This document shows positions 22,900-35,090 of a stretch of 64,000 nt of DNA, piece by piece. The notes under the pieces are model-generated. The model did no database searches. It had not been told where the DNA came from and worked only from the letters and a program-made list of their open reading frames with translations. The translations under genes and the position numbers were made by a program. The stretch is from Dermatemys mawii (lineage: Eukaryota; Chordata; Testudines; Dermatemydidae), in contig ML677365.1 of NCBI GenBank assembly GCA_007922305.1, forward strand, positions 12,324,533 through 12,388,532. Reading direction: 5' to 3'. Numbering within the stretch: position 1 is the stretch's first letter; the number at the start of each line of letters is the position of its first letter.

Positions 22900-25800
22900 G
22901 CTGATAAACAGAACAACCCAACCCAGATCCACCTTGCAGTAGTTAATTTACTTAGGAGGATACAACAACCTTCATACCATCTCCCCCATTATGTGCAACC
23001 AAACATCCTTAGAGGATCTCCTGGTCAGAAAAACAATGGTAATAATGTCCCATGTCAGGGCCAAACCTTCCTTCAAATGAGCCTATCACTCCACATTATG
23101 GAGTTCAAGTTCGAGGACCATCCAATGCAAAGTGTGAGTACATCACAATGGTCCTGCAGACTCAAAATATCAGTGTCCTTGTGCTACAACACACCTGAAG
23201 AGTGAAGGCTACCAATCAAAGATCAATAGATATGTCCTTATATCTGCAAGCCATAACACCAAATATGGACTCATGATGTACATAAAACACGACCTTAAAG
23301 ATTCCATCCAGTCATGCCTGTCACAAACAACTGCTCAATTGCTGTTAAGATCAGTAATCTGACAGTTATAAATGCGAACAAGCCACCATTAATGGAATGG
23401 CCATGTCGAGCGTTACCAACACCAAGCCATTCTACCATCCATGTCAGCAATTTCAATAACCACAACAGCCTATGGGACTCTAACAAGAACAACTGTGCTG
23501 GAAAACAGCTGACATCCTGAGCTTTCACTGATGACCAGCTCCTTCTCTACGATACAAAAGACTTTGGCACATTCAGGTCGGCCCAATGGAGGTAATGCTA
23601 CACTTCTGACCTTTGTTTTGTGTATTGTGACATTAGCAGCCACCCCATGCCATCCAAAGGCCAGTTCTCAATGATATTACCCTCAGTCAACACTACCTAT
23701 TATGATTTATATAGGCCTACAAGTTCCACTCATTCAATCCTTCCTGAAACAGTGCTGGAATCTAAAATCTGTTGATTGGTCCTTCTATGTGGTGATAACA
23801 GTGAGGGTTCAATAAACCAGATCCCACCACACACAGCTCAATTACCACCACTCTGTAGGCCTACCAGTATCAGCTGTGAAATCAAACATTGCTAGGGGCT
23901 TTAGAAAAGCATTCACTCCTTGCTCAACAGACGAGAATGAGGTACTCTTCTGACAATATCCCCCCGATATCCCCCCAACAAAAGCCCCCAAACCACAACA
24001 GTATTGCTTGTGTTTTTGAACTCATCTAGAAGGAAAAGTTTGTGCAAAACCATGATGGTGCTTGACTTCAAGCCTCAAAGCCTGGAAGTTCCTCAGTCTT
24101 TTAGGCAGTGCAGCTCCAGCAGCCTACAAACCACATCAGTAAGTGCAGGTGCCATCTCTGCTCATTTAATTACCAATTCCCATGTGCCAATGGATAAAAA
24201 CGTCAGGTGACAAGTCCACAACTGACTTTACCACACACTGAATCAGTGCCAGTTGTCTTCATCCCTTTATGCCCCCTACACAGTAGATGAATCATTACTG
24301 GTGTAGAGAAAGTAGATAAGGAAATGTTGTTTACTACTTTTTATAACACGAGGACTAGGGGTCACCAAATGAAATGAATAGGCAGCAGGTTTAAAACAAA
24401 TAAAATTAAGTATTTCTTCACACAATGCACAATCAACCTGTGGAATTCCTTGCCAGAGGATGTTGTGAAGGCCAAGACCATAACAGGGTTCAAAAAAGAA
24501 CTAGATAAATTCATGGAGGAAAGGTCCATCAATGGCTATTAGCCAGGATCGGAAGGAATGGTGTCCCTAGCCTCTGTTTGACAGAAGCTGGGAATGAGTG
24601 ACAGGGGTTGGATCACTTGATGATTACCTGTTCTGTTCATTCCCTTTGGGACATCTGGCACTGGCCACTGTCGGAAGACAGGATATTGGGATAGATGGAC
24701 CTTTGGTCTGACCCAGTAGGGCCATTCTTATGTTTCACTCCAATACTGAGTCCAGGAAATTAGCAGGAATGGATTGAATATATCCAAAATTCCTGAAGAA
24801 CTTTGGCCTGAAGGCAAGAAGGTGGCACCAGGCTTCTTCAGCAACATCAACTCTTCACTCATAATACCAAAAGAGTGGAAGGTAGCCAAGATCATAGCCA
24901 TTCTGAAGCCTGGAAAAGAAGCTACTGATCCAAAAAGTTACCAGGCCTATCTCCCTACAAACTGTTGGAACATCTCCTACTTTAAAGGTTACAGCCAATC
25001 CTGGAGCAACCGGTTCCTAAAGAGCAGGCCAGATTTAAAATTGGTCACAACTGCTGTGACCAGGTGTCAGCTTTAGCCAAGTACATAGAATCTGACTACC
25101 AGCAACAATTAAAAACAGCAGTGGCATTCATTAGTCTTTCTTCTGCATCTGATACATATGGTGCAAAGGTGTTCAGATGAAGTTAGCATTAGCTTTCCCA
25201 TGCCAATCAACCATCAGATTCAAGATGCTGAGTAACAGAAAATTCACCATACAGCTGTATGCAAATTATGATGCTTGAACACAGACTCTCAGAAGGATCC
25301 ATTTTAGTGGCTGCATTATACCAGCAATATTCTGGTCACATCATCCTGTAAATTCATCTGTGAAGATGGCACTATGCTAGCAAAGCAAGCATCGTGTCTG
25401 GGGGCCACAGAAAAGTTAATGAACAACCACCTCTGGACACTTTCGACATATTCAAAGTTTGGTGACTGAAACCCAGTTCTTTGAAAACACTCATCTCTCC
25501 CTTCTACTTGAAAAACTGTGAGGGCAAAGTGCAGAGGAAAGTGAATTTTTGTGGTCTGCTTCTTTCACGTGATCACAGTCCCCAGTATTTTGAAGTTACC
25601 CTCAATCAAATGCTGAACTATCACCAACATCTTGACAACACGAAAAAGAAGATAAAGACAAGAGTTAACATCATCCAGAAGCTTGCTGGAATATCCTGGG
25701 GATACAAGCCTTGGTCTTGCAACAGTGGCATATTGCATGCCACTTTGATGCAACAGCTCCCACACCAGTCTTGTTGATATTGAAATCAATACCATGCTCA

Positions 25801-26280
25801 GTATTACTAGTGGTTCTCTCAAATCAATCCCAATATCATGGCTCCTAACACACCAGCCAACATCAGAGAAGATGTTCTGGGAGTGCAAGATCCTGGCTGC
25901 TCCAGACCTGCCAATACACCGAGACTGAATTCACTGCCACTCCCCCATCTCAAATTGAGGCAGCCTTACTGGATCCATGCATCAGAGCTGCAAGCCAACA
26001 GAAAGGACACCTGTACTTGCTGGCTTGAATCATGGGCCTCTTGTGAAATCCTAAACAAAGACCTGATTGAAGATCCAACAAAAAAAAATCCCAGGATTCT
26101 GCCTTCCCCATAGGCAATGGACTGCACTCAACCACATTTACACAATGCACAGAAGGTGTGGTTAAATCCTCCACAAATGGAAAATCAAGGAATCATCAAA
26201 TTGCAACTCTAGTGAGGTACAAACCCTATGTGACACATCATGGACAACTGCCCCATTCATGCTTACAGTGGTGGCACAGG
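22900..26280 (+). mobile_element. Degenerate jockey-like LINE with endonuclease and RT remnants
   Basis: Translated fragments on the plus strand follow the order of a non-LTR retrotransposon ORF2. An endonuclease region at 23300-23700 includes YDTKDFGTFRSAQWR, SDLCFVYCDISSHPMPS and a V-S-N-F-N-N-H-N-S-L-W block like the G-D-F-N-x-H-x-x-W motif. An RT region follows from 24774: IPKEWKVAKIIAILKPGKEA and DPKSYQ. The downstream connection domain at 25481-25700 reads NMLNYHQHLDN-like then KTRVNIIQKLAGISWGYKP. The C-terminal part is near 25785-26270. Stops and frameshifts are frequent, so the copy is old. The wording resembles the jockey superfamily and not CR1. A CR1 copy is nested at 24300-24737. 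Confidence 0.65.
24300..24737 (+). mobile_element. CR1 3'-end fragment nested in the jockey-like LINE
   Basis: The fragment matches the CR1 C-terminus and 3' UTR seen in other copies here (GGTCACCAAATGAAATGAAT, CAACCTGTGGAATTCCTTGC, AACTAGATAAATTCATGGAG) and ends GGGCCATTCTTATGTTT, the usual CR1 tail. LINE endonuclease remnants lie before it and RT remnants after it, so it inserted into the older element. Confidence 0.85.
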
Positions 26281-26994
26281 GGCAGGGTGGCACCTAACCA
26301 CCCCAGAAGCATTATAATGGCTTTCAAATATTAAGATTCATTTATAATCCCAACCTTTTATTTTTCAAATGCCATACAAAAGAAGAATTACCTAGGAGAC
26401 TGAGCAGCAATTAATTAACTAGTGAACAATTGGGCATCATGAAGGTTTAAGAGTACTCAGAAGGAGACTTATAGAAGACAGAAAGCTTCTGAAGAGAGGG
26501 ACTTCTCAGGGGAGCTAGTGAGAAAGTTCTACAGTCAGTGACCGTGATATGGGTGTTTATGCCCAGTGATTAGAACAGAAGCCAGGCCTTATGGTTAGAG
26601 CAGGAGTCAATAGTAAGAAATAGGATCCCAGGGTCAGAGCCCAAAATCAGAGGCCAGATGCCAAAACTAAGTGTCAGAGATGAAGTCAGGAATCAGAACC
26701 AAGGGTAAGAACCGGGTTCCTGAAGTGAGGCAATGCAGGGGCAGGACTGAGGCTAAGGCTGAAACAAGGATGGGAAGAAGCCAGCACATGAGCTATCACA
26801 TCCATGGGCCAATACTTTGAACAGCCACTGACCCGTTGCTGCTGCTGGCCTTAAGATCCAGTATGCTGACTCAGGTGGTATAGCCAACCAGGCAACCTAC
26901 TAGGCCCAGCTGTGCCCATTAGGCTGTCCAGAGACTGGCTCTGCTGCAGACCCTGCTTCCAGATAGTATCCAAACCCTCAAGAGCACCTCCTAC
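26281..26994 (-). repeat. Possible LTR or 3' region of the gypsy-like element
   Basis: A stretch rich in GTCAGA, CAGGAATCAGAACC and GGGGCAGGACTGAGGC phrases directly follows the chromodomain remnant in element orientation. Turtle gypsy LTRs have a similar style, but I could not fix the ends or a target duplication. Confidence 0.3.
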
Positions 26995-26999
26995 GGGCC

Positions 27000-27160
27000 T
27001 TGGAGCCTAGTATCCTGGGTTACTTCTGATGGAACTCTCACAGCATGCCCAAGGCATAGATGTTCTCCACAGGTTCCCAAGATCACTCATCCAGACTGTA
27101 GTTTTTCCAGTTGACCAGATACTGGAGCCTTCCCCTACTTAAGAATTGAGCGTAGGGAAC
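27000..27160 (-). pseudogene. Gypsy chromodomain remnant
   Basis: The minus-strand translation gives a basic patch, LQYLVNWKNY, a stop, then SWEPVENIYA, the core pattern of the integrase-linked chromodomain (Y-L-V-x-W-x-x-Y and S-W-E-P). Such domains guide integration to chromatin marks in chromoviruses. Several further stops follow. Confidence 0.65.
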
Positions 27161-27374
27161 CAAGTAGTCCTCCTGTCTGCATGGCAGGTGGCAATATCAG
27201 GCTGGAGCAGTTTGGGTATGGGTTCTCAATGCAGAGCTTTCGAAGTGAGATTTGATAGACAGGGTAGACCTTCAAGGACTTGGACAGCTATAACTTGAAA
27301 CTTGAAAGAGTTTATCCATTCTATAAACTTGAAGGGACTCAGGTATTGATACTGTGGTGGTTGCGCAGCTCAAT

Positions 27375-28057
27375 TTAAAGTTCTGGGAAGAGATCCGCAT
27401 CTGTTCCCTTTGGCCAAATTGGGGGCAGCCTGACAATCTTAGTCCGCATGGAGTTTATAGCTTTTTTGGCAGAATGCAAGAGTTCCTTGAACTCCCAGTG
27501 CACCTGGTGTAGGTGGGAGGCTAAATCTGCAGCGGACAGTACTGGGAAACTCACAGGTAAGTCTGCATGGAAGTAGGGGCGAACGTCATAGCTTGCAAAG
27601 AACAGGCTACATTGGTTTTTGGTGTCAATTGCATTGTTATACGCGAATTCAGCATAGCATAGCAGGAGAAGCCAATTGTCTTGGTAGTAACTCAAAAAGA
27701 AGCAAAGATACTACTCCAAGAGTTCATTGACCTTCTCTGTTTTCCCTTAGTCAGTAGCTGATAGGTGGATAAGTTGCACAGCTCAATGCCTAGGAGTCTG
27801 AGAAATTTCTGCCAGAATCAGGAGAAGAACTAGAGATCCTGGACCAATAAAATGTCCATTGTTTACCTGTGGTACCGGAAAACATTTTCCAGGAAAAGCT
27901 GAGACGTCTCCCATGCAGTAGGAACAGTACAAAATGGAATGAAATGCACCATCTTTGTTAGGAGGTCATTGACAACCAGGATTACCAAGTGCTTCTGGAA
28001 ACATGGCAGTTCTATGATGAAGTCTAGTAATATAGTAGACCAAGGATGTGGAGGCAT
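27375..28057 (-). pseudogene. Gypsy integrase remnant
   Basis: Two frames. At 27863-28057 WSTILLDFIIELPCFQKHLV and VILVVNDLLTKMVHFIPF resemble the DDE core around the first and second acidic strands. At 27375-27695 LLLLCYAEFAYNNAIDTKNQ resembles the block after the core (A-E-F-A-Y-N-N-A). The second catalytic Asp region is changed (V-V-N-D in place of V-V-V-D), and a frame shift separates the two. Confidence 0.65.
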
Positions 28058-29174
28058 GGGCAGAGACTGAAGGAAGCATAGAGGTTTTGTTCATGGGTTC
28101 TTGGTATGAGTGCAGAAGTTGTAGAACTTTATATATTCCTTGATGTAAGCTCATAAGTGTGGCAACCAGAAGCTTCTTTAAATCGAATTCCAAGTCTTGA
28201 ATTGGCCAAAATGGCCCACAAATGGCAAATTGTGACCTAATTTCAATATCTGAAGCCTAAGATGTCCCTCCAGAATATAAATACAACTCTTACAATAAAA
28301 GAAGCCAGTGTGTAGTCAGAACACAAAGTTGGACTGGATACTATCATCATTCAGGGTCGGGTAGATCTGGCTTGTGAAAGGGAGCAGATAGAGCACATCA
28401 GACTGCTGTCAATCATGCTATTGACAAAGGTGGATACACTGAGTACTGTGACAGAGGGTTATTCACCAGGTTTAAAATATTCTTCCTTGTGAGATAGGAC
28501 ATCCATCTTCCTGTTTCTCATCCTGGGCAACAAAGTCAAATCAAGTGAAGAAAAGGGACCTGTTGTTTAAGGCATCTAGCAGTTCGTAGGTACTCCAGGT
28601 TCTTGTCAACTGTCGGGACTTGGATTGGGAAATCAGACTCCTTCTAGGAGGTGGTTCCAATCCTCAAAAACCGCACTGATAGCCAGTGTCATCTTGACCA
28701 AATATCATAATATTTTTCTGCTGGAGTTATCTTCCAGGAGCGTAAGGCACAGGGGTTGTGGGAGCCCATATGTGGAGATAATATTAAACCAAGGCAAATT
28801 TTGAGGCAGTGGCAACAATTGTTAATGGTGCTATCACATCCATGGGCTCTGATTGAATCAGGGTGGATGCTAAGGTGAATGCTCTCTCTTCAGTTGATTG
28901 AAGGCTGATTGTGCCTCCCTGGACCAGGTGAACCAGGCTGCCTTTTGCAAGAATATTGTTACAGGTGCTAGTAAGCTAGAGATCCCTTTAATAAACTGCC
29001 TGTAGAAACTGGTGAACCCCAGGAATCATTGCACCCCTGTGTATGTCACTGGCAGATATTGCTGCCAGCTTATGTGGCCTGGTCATATATTGCCACCACC
29101 TTTCGCGGGTGCACTTTGAATCCCTTGGGCAAGATAATATATCCCAAGAATTCCACTATGTTCTTACACAATTC

Positions 29175-29749
29175 TCATTTCTCAAACTTCACATAAAGGT
29201 GGGTTTGGCAAAGTCTCTGCAAGACACATGGATGATTGTGGAGGTCCTGACTTTTGGAAAAAATTAGGATGTCCTTATTGATGTCATTTATGGAATTCTG
29301 GAAGTTCACACGGACACTGCACAACCCAAATGGTATGACCATATATTTTAAAGGACTATACCTGATATGGAAGGTGGTTCCCCATTTGTCTCCTTCCCAG
29401 ATCCTCACCAGATTATAAACTTGGTGGAAGTCCAACTTTGTGAAGACTTTGGCAGAGTGGAGTCTTTCAAACAGCTGGGATGCAGAGGGGCAAATGAACC
29501 TCTTCTGTGGGTTTGTCCTGAGATAGCTTTGCACTGCCTGTAGTTCAGGTTAAAGAGGGAGTACGTGAGCCCAAAGGGAACGTTTGCTCCTGGCTGGACA
29601 TTGATGGGACAGTCATAGCAGCAGTGGGTTTGGTAGGGTGTTGGCTTTCTTTTTGTTGAACACATTGACATAGTATTGATATTTAACAGGAAACCCTGGA
29701 GCCACTGGAATGTCCCAAGAGTTGCTGGATTTACTTTTGGATGCTCCAT
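29175..29749 (-). pseudogene. Gypsy reverse transcriptase remnant
   Basis: The translation shows CPINVQPGANVPFGLTYSL (N-terminal RT block), FTKLDFHQVYNLVRI (motif A with its Asp), a GTTFHIRYSPLKYMVIPFGL block (motif B), and DILIFSKS following a disrupted motif C, where the Y-x-D-D is not intact. The open frame 29175-29534 overlaps 29405-29749 in another frame, marking a frameshift. Confidence 0.75.
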
Positions 29750-29781
29750 TTGTATCTCTGAATTCTTTAGAAGATCAAATA

Positions 29782-30166
29782 GAGTAGAAACTCAGAGTTA
29801 TGAACACCTTGGGAATCAAGGTTGTTTGTAACACTGAAATGTTTGTAACTCTAAAAATATTATGGCTGTCCTTTCAAAAGTTTATAGCTGAACACTAGCA
29901 TAATACAGCTTTGAAAATGTACTGTGCAGAAGAAAAAAGGCTGCTTTTAACCATCTTAATGTAAACGAAACAAGCACGGAAAGTTTCTTTACCATGTCAA
30001 ATCTTTTTTCAACTTTCCCTTTATTTAATAGTTTACATTTAAACACAGTCTGTACTGTATTTGCTTTTTAATTTTGTTAGGTCTCTTATGCTGCCTGATT
30101 GTTTACTTCCAGTTCCAAATGGAATGTGTGGTTGACCAGTCAGTTCATCACTCTGAGGTTCTACTA
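29782..30166. mobile_element. Tc1/mariner-type MITE inside the gypsy remnant
   Basis: The left end (GTAGAAACTCAGAGTTATG) and right end (CACTCTGAGGTTCTACTA) are inverted repeats bounded by TA at 29780-29781 and 30167-30168. The 385-bp body recalls a common turtle element whose ends read as a GTAGAACCTCAGAGTTACGA-type repeat. It lies between the protease and RT remnants of the gypsy-like element, so it inserted later. Confidence 0.75.
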
Positions 30167-30302
30167 TACACTGCAAATGGTTTCTGGTCCCAGGTCAGAT
30201 TTTGAGAAAGAGGATTGTCTACAGAGGTCTTGGGTGACTGCCAGGGGATGCCAAGGACAACCGATGAATGTGGTGCACAAATTAGTCCAAACTGGAGAAT
30301 TT

Positions 30303-30384
30303 CTTGGTGGTCTCAAAGGAGATACCTCTAGGAGAGCTGCTTGGTGGTCTCAAAGGAGTTACCTCTAGGAGAGCTGCTTGGTGG
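30303..30384. repeat. Tandem duplication, 37-bp unit, about 2.2 copies
   Basis: Units starting CTTGGTGGTCTCAAAGGAG at 30303 and 30340, then a partial third at 30377. It lies in the gypsy remnant just before the protease-like segment and is a local duplication. Confidence 0.85.
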
Positions 30385-30449
30385 ATGGCCAGTCCTGATG
30401 AAAGGAGTGACCCATATGTGGACTCTACTAACTCAGGGGAATCCTTGCA

Positions 30450-31100
30450 CTTGGTGGGGTATTGTGTACTCACGCAAACTCCAGGTCCATGGAAATGCCT
30501 GAGGCACTGAGTCTACCAGCAGCTCTATGCTGATGCCAGGTATCACAGGATGCCAGAGCTAGAGAGGGAGTTGGAGATATGCAAGATGCAGATTGGCCAT
30601 CCCTGCAGACAAGAGTTGGTATGGGTTGCTGGGGAGAATGGAAGAGCATCACTCAGCCCAATCCCTCCCTCCCAATCAGGGCTCAGATATGGCATTTCCT
30701 GACCAGGGCACAGATTGGACCTTGGCAGGAAAACTTTATGCAAAGTGTTCTGGCTCCCTGCAGTATATGCATAGGCACAATGCCCATTTTTTCTCCACAT
30801 TATCGAGGTGGAGTTGGACCTGATCAACTTGCATAGGTTTGGGCAATGGAGGGAGGACTGGTTCAGAGTTGGCAGGATCCAGGAAGGCCATCATTTTTCT
30901 TGGGGGCATTTAGTCAGGCAGTTGATCTTGATGCACAGGTTGATTAAGGCGCACAATCCAGATGGGGGTTCCACCTCAAATTGTCCCAGGAACAAAGACA
31001 AAAACCTCCTGAGTGAGCAGGTTAATAATCAATCTCACTTGGTCTTGCCTCTCATTCTGGGATGTAATCCAGACTAATGAGGGGTTGTGCCACTACCTGC
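30450..31100 (-). pseudogene. Gypsy gag end and protease remnant
   Basis: On the minus strand a frame near 30720-30830 reads MQVDQVQLHLDN, then C-I-Y-C-R-E-P-E-H-F-A and a stop, a CCHC knuckle lacking its last Cys. Downstream, near 30490-30560, a LLVDS segment and, in another frame, a MDLEFA phrase fit the gypsy protease region with a frameshift between them. No intact frame remains. Confidence 0.55.
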
Positions 31101-31133
31101 CCTGCAACCTTGGTTGCCTCACAATGCTTTACT

Positions 31134-32248
31134 GCTGTAGCTCCCAACCTGGACCCCTCATGAACGGCAAAACGCCATGCAGGTCAGACCCTGAGTACCT
31201 GTCACCTGTCAGCTGCACACTCGCTATACTCTGGCTTCCAGCAGCCTTCCTTATTGCTTGTTGTATTACCCCAACACACTCACAGTCCTGAATTTTCCCC
31301 AAAACATGTGTTTTGAGCTGTCCAGCCCTCCCCTGGACAGTTTGGATATCAGAAGTCTGTTGCCCTTGTAAGGGGTCAATGTACAAGTGTTTGCTACTTT
31401 AATTGGATTTGTCAAACAGTTCAGTTTAAACAGAACACTGGATTAGTTTTGATTAAAGAATTAAATAAGTTTATTTAATTACAAAGATTTTCAGTGAGTA
31501 CAAGTATAAGGCATTAATGTCAGAAACGGTTATAAGAGAAATAAAGATAAAATGCTTTCTTGTGCTAAAACTTAAACTAGACTTGGCTCAAGGTAAAATC
31601 TCTTACACCAGATTCCCAACAACATTGCTGACCAAATTCTCAAGTCAGAATCTGTCCTCAAAGTACAAAGGGCTGGTTCCTTTGTCTGTTTAGTTGAAAG
31701 AACAAGAGTGAAAGAGAAAGAATACCTGTGGCGTTTTTGCCCCTCACTGTTTTAGTCCAGTCACCCTTTGAGAAGCATCTTCCTGAGAGTTACCTGAGAT
31801 AAAGTTCCTTCCAGCTGTGAGGACAGAGACATAGAGTCTCATGGTGAAAGAGTTCCATGTTGTTGTTTGTTAAAATCCAAATCAATCAGTTCCTGCCCCC
31901 CTTTACTGCCAAAGATTGGCCACTTGACCTGTGACTGCCAATCAGCTTTGAGGACACCTGGCTACATGCATCAGCTTCTCTTTTGTCTTTGAATAAAAGG
32001 TTTACCCCCTCTCCAGATTTCTCTGGTAAATACATTTCAGACATAATTTCTGCTTATGTTCATAACTTTATATTTAATGTTTCTACACATATTGCACCAT
32101 GATATTACTGACCAGCAAGTTGTTAGTTGTCAAATGATACCTCAAAAGGCACAGGTTCAGTTGCTCACAGCTTGGTCGATGGGGTAGAACTGCTGGTATA
32201 GCAGAAATAGGAGCCAACACTGATTTAGGACCCACAAAATTTGTCACA
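31134..32248 (-). repeat. LTR-like dispersed repeat ending in TTTGTCACA
   Basis: A roughly 1.1-kb repeat that I recognise as recurrent in turtle DNA (AAGTTTATTTAATTACAAAG, AATACCTGTGGCGTTTTTGC, GACCAGCAAGTTGTTAG). On the minus strand it starts TGTGACAAATTTTGTGGG, an LTR-like start. I could not define the other end or a target duplication. It could be an independent solo LTR, or the 5' LTR of the gypsy remnant that directly follows it in this orientation. Confidence 0.45.
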
Positions 32249-33420
32249 ATCACCATTGTCCTAGTATGGTAAAAGAAGAGGGGGCTGGCAAGGAGCGGGG
32301 GTCAGAGCTGAAGGTGGTGCAGCTTGAGCATGTATGACCACATTCTGTGCCTGCAACGTAGTATCCTGGGTCTGAAAAGTCTTTAGGGTTTCCACTATCG
32401 CTGTCAAATTTCTTCTTAAAAAAATTTATTCTGTCAAACTCTTCAGTGGAGAACCACCGAAATAAGATCAGGAAAAACACAAAAAATATGTTCTGCGACT
32501 GGATTCTCATACAGTGCTCTGTGTGCGTGTCTGAACTGTACTGCCCTTTAGAAGGTAAACTCTGTGCGACATAGAACATATTTTCTTCTAAAGTGTGCAC
32601 AAATTGACAAGGTTCAATAAGAATTTCCCACAACTAGGTGGAGCTCTTTTACTCTGGTATAAATCCCAGCTAATTATTCTGTTGGTTTTGAAGTCAACAG
32701 AATTATTCTGGATTTATACTATTGTAACTGAGGACAGAATTTCCCCATGGTGAGTATTATATTTAAATTTTTAGTTTTACTTTTAAAATAATGTAGTTTA
32801 CATTCAATATTAAGTGATTTTATTGCTTCTGTTTTAAAACAAAATAAATGCACTTGATTTAATATTCTTTATTAAAAAAATTACCTCGACACTTACTGCA
32901 AGATGGATTTTTCTGCTCAATATCAAATAGAGGTTATTTTTTATTATGTATCCATTCAGTCATACCTTAACACACCTAGGCCAAACTCACCATTGGTGTA
33001 ATACCATTTACTTCAATTAAGTTATATCAGGGATGAATTTTGCCCATTAAATCAAGTAAAGGAACAAAGCCAGCTCTTAAAATTGTAATTATTTGTTGTA
33101 AAATAGCTGACAAAAATGATTGTTTAATGATTTTGCTATGCCACTAATCCGTGCTTTACTGTTTTCTTTCATGTAGAAATGAAGATGCAATCAGTTTGGC
33201 CAAATGTCATAACTATTTCAGTGCTTACTTGTCCTACATCCATATTGATGCATTTGGCTGTTTATGCTTGCCCCCAAAAACTAAACAGAAAACAACTCTT
33301 AAGTAACCACAAGGATTCCAATTGCTGCTGTTAAGCAAAAGATGAAAAGGGTCATTACATGAGAAGGAGGTTAATGTCTTAATAATATGTATTTTAAAGT
33401 GTGTGTGTGTGTGTATTAAT
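32249..33420. other. Intronic sequence with short old repeats
   Basis: Short stretches at 32640-32745 and 32975-33050 (for example CAATGGTGTAATACCA-type wording on one strand) look like old amniote dispersed repeats. A short GT run lies at 33401-33414. No gene. Confidence 0.4.
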
Positions 33421-33422
33421 AT

Positions 33423-34076
33423 ACATAAGAACATATGGATGGCCTTACAGGGTCAGACCAATGATCGATCTAGTCCAGTATCCTGTCTCTGATAGTGGCC
33501 AGTGCCAGATGCTTCAGAGGGAATGACCAGAACAGGGCAATTTCAAGTAATTCATCCATTATCATCCAGTCTGTTTGTGGCAGTTGGAGGTGTAGGGACA
33601 CCTGGAGCATGGCATTGTGTCCCTGACCATCTTGGCTAATAGCCATTCATGGACATACCCTCTGTGAACTCATCTAATACTTTTTTGAACCCAGTTATAC
33701 TTTTGGCCTTCACAGCACCTCATAGCAATGATTTTCACGGGTCAACTGTGCATTGTGTGAGGAGATACTTCCTTTTGTTTGTTTTAAACCTGCTGCCTAT
33801 TAATTTCATTGAATGACCGCTTGTTCTTATGTTATGTGAAGAGGTAAACAACACTTCCCTATTCACTTTCTCCATATCATTAAAGATTTGATAGACTTCC
33901 ATTATACCCCATCTTATTCATTTGTTTTCTAAACTGAATAGTCCCAGTCTTTTTATTCTCTCCTTTTATAGAAGCTGTTCCATATCCCAATTGTTTTCTC
34001 TGGCCTTCTCTGCATCTTCTCCAATTGTAATTTCCAGAACTGCATACAGTATTCAAGGTATGGGTGTACCACGTTT
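33423..34076 (-). mobile_element. CR1 3'-end fragment, minus orientation
   Basis: From the tail ATAAGAACATATGGATGGCC onward this is the reverse complement of the CR1 3' region: TTGGCTAATAGCCATTCATG, AAACCTGCTGCCTATTAATT, and further on the part encoding the end of ORF2. It is 5'-truncated near 34076 and heavily mutated. Confidence 0.85.
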
Positions 34077-34829
34077 TGAGAGATGGAGAGGGAGAAAGAG
34101 AGAGAGAACATGACTATGGAATGTAGCATAAAGGGGTTAGTGCATCAGTTTTGGAGGGGTGAATTACTTACAAGGACATAGACATGCTAGAAGTCATTCA
34201 GATCATCCCAAACAAATCAGCAAATTCTGAAGTTTGGAACCTTAATCTTCTAACCCTTTCTATATATGTATTATGACACAGTTTATAATTATATATTATT
34301 TCTCTAATAATATAATATCAGAACTTTTTCCTACAATCTTAGATATATACACAGCATTTTGTAATTTTGTGGAGGCAGTCTTCTCTTCCTCACCATAGCT
34401 ACAAACATGGAGGGAACACTGTCCCAAGCTAACTGAATGCTTGATAAAAGTGGATAACTACAGAGAAAGGATGTTATATTGACTGGTAGAAGAAGGCACT
34501 TTGGGAGATTGGCTGGGACTCTAATCACACTCTCTGTTAAGGATATCCGTGCTCTATAGTGGAAGTGAAGCAGAATGTCTGAGTCCTATTAGGTTCATTA
34601 CTACAATGGCAACCAGAAATACTAGTTTCTATCTTCAGCTGATCCAAACACCAAATACTTTAAAATCAGATGTGTAGTTTACCTGAGTTATTTGCATGCT
34701 GGTTATCAGCAGGCAAAGCTACTGTAATGATCTCTACCAGTGAATAACCTTGAAAAACTCTGAAAGCTACAGTTGTTGTAACCTGAAGAAAACCATCTCC
34801 TACGTTAAACACATCAAGGAGACCACTGT

Positions 34830-35090
34830 ACACCAGTGTTCCAGATTCTATGTTGGGTTCCCATACACCACAGTGTCTATTGCAAGGTCTTTTCCCGGAT
34901 CATTAAAGCCCTAAATGGGTTAGGACACAGTTATTTCAGTGACTATTTCAAGATTTGCTCATCAACATGTCAACTGTGTTCAACAGGGATGTTCCAGGTG
35001 ATAGACTCCAGGTTTAGCTTCCTGGAAATCAGGTGCAGGACATTTCTAGAGGAAGGCACACACCTACAGATTAAATATCATGAGACATAT
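34830..35090 (+). mobile_element. Possible L2/CR1-clade LINE C-terminal fragment
   Basis: The translation includes IIKALNGLGHSYFSDYF and a segment ending in a FLEEGT-type run, resembling the C-terminal F-K-A-L-x-G-L-x-P-x-Y block of L2-type LINEs. Similarity is weak and only one short stretch is involved. Confidence 0.35.

Larger units (their letters stand above)
26995..31100 (-). mobile_element. Decayed gypsy-like (chromovirus-type) LTR retrotransposon
   Basis: Read on the minus strand, the remnants run in gypsy order. A gag zinc-knuckle remnant lies near 30720-30830 (Cys-x2-Cys and a His retained, last Cys lost). A protease-like D-S remnant is near 30490-30560. The reverse transcriptase is at 29175-29749, integrase core at 27863-28060, integrase C-terminal region at 27375-27695, and a chromodomain at about 27000-27160 (GRLQYLVNW followed by an in-frame stop where an acidic pair is usual). 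Stops and frameshifts occur in every domain. A Tc1/mariner-like element interrupts it between protease and RT. It is not functional. Confidence 0.75.
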
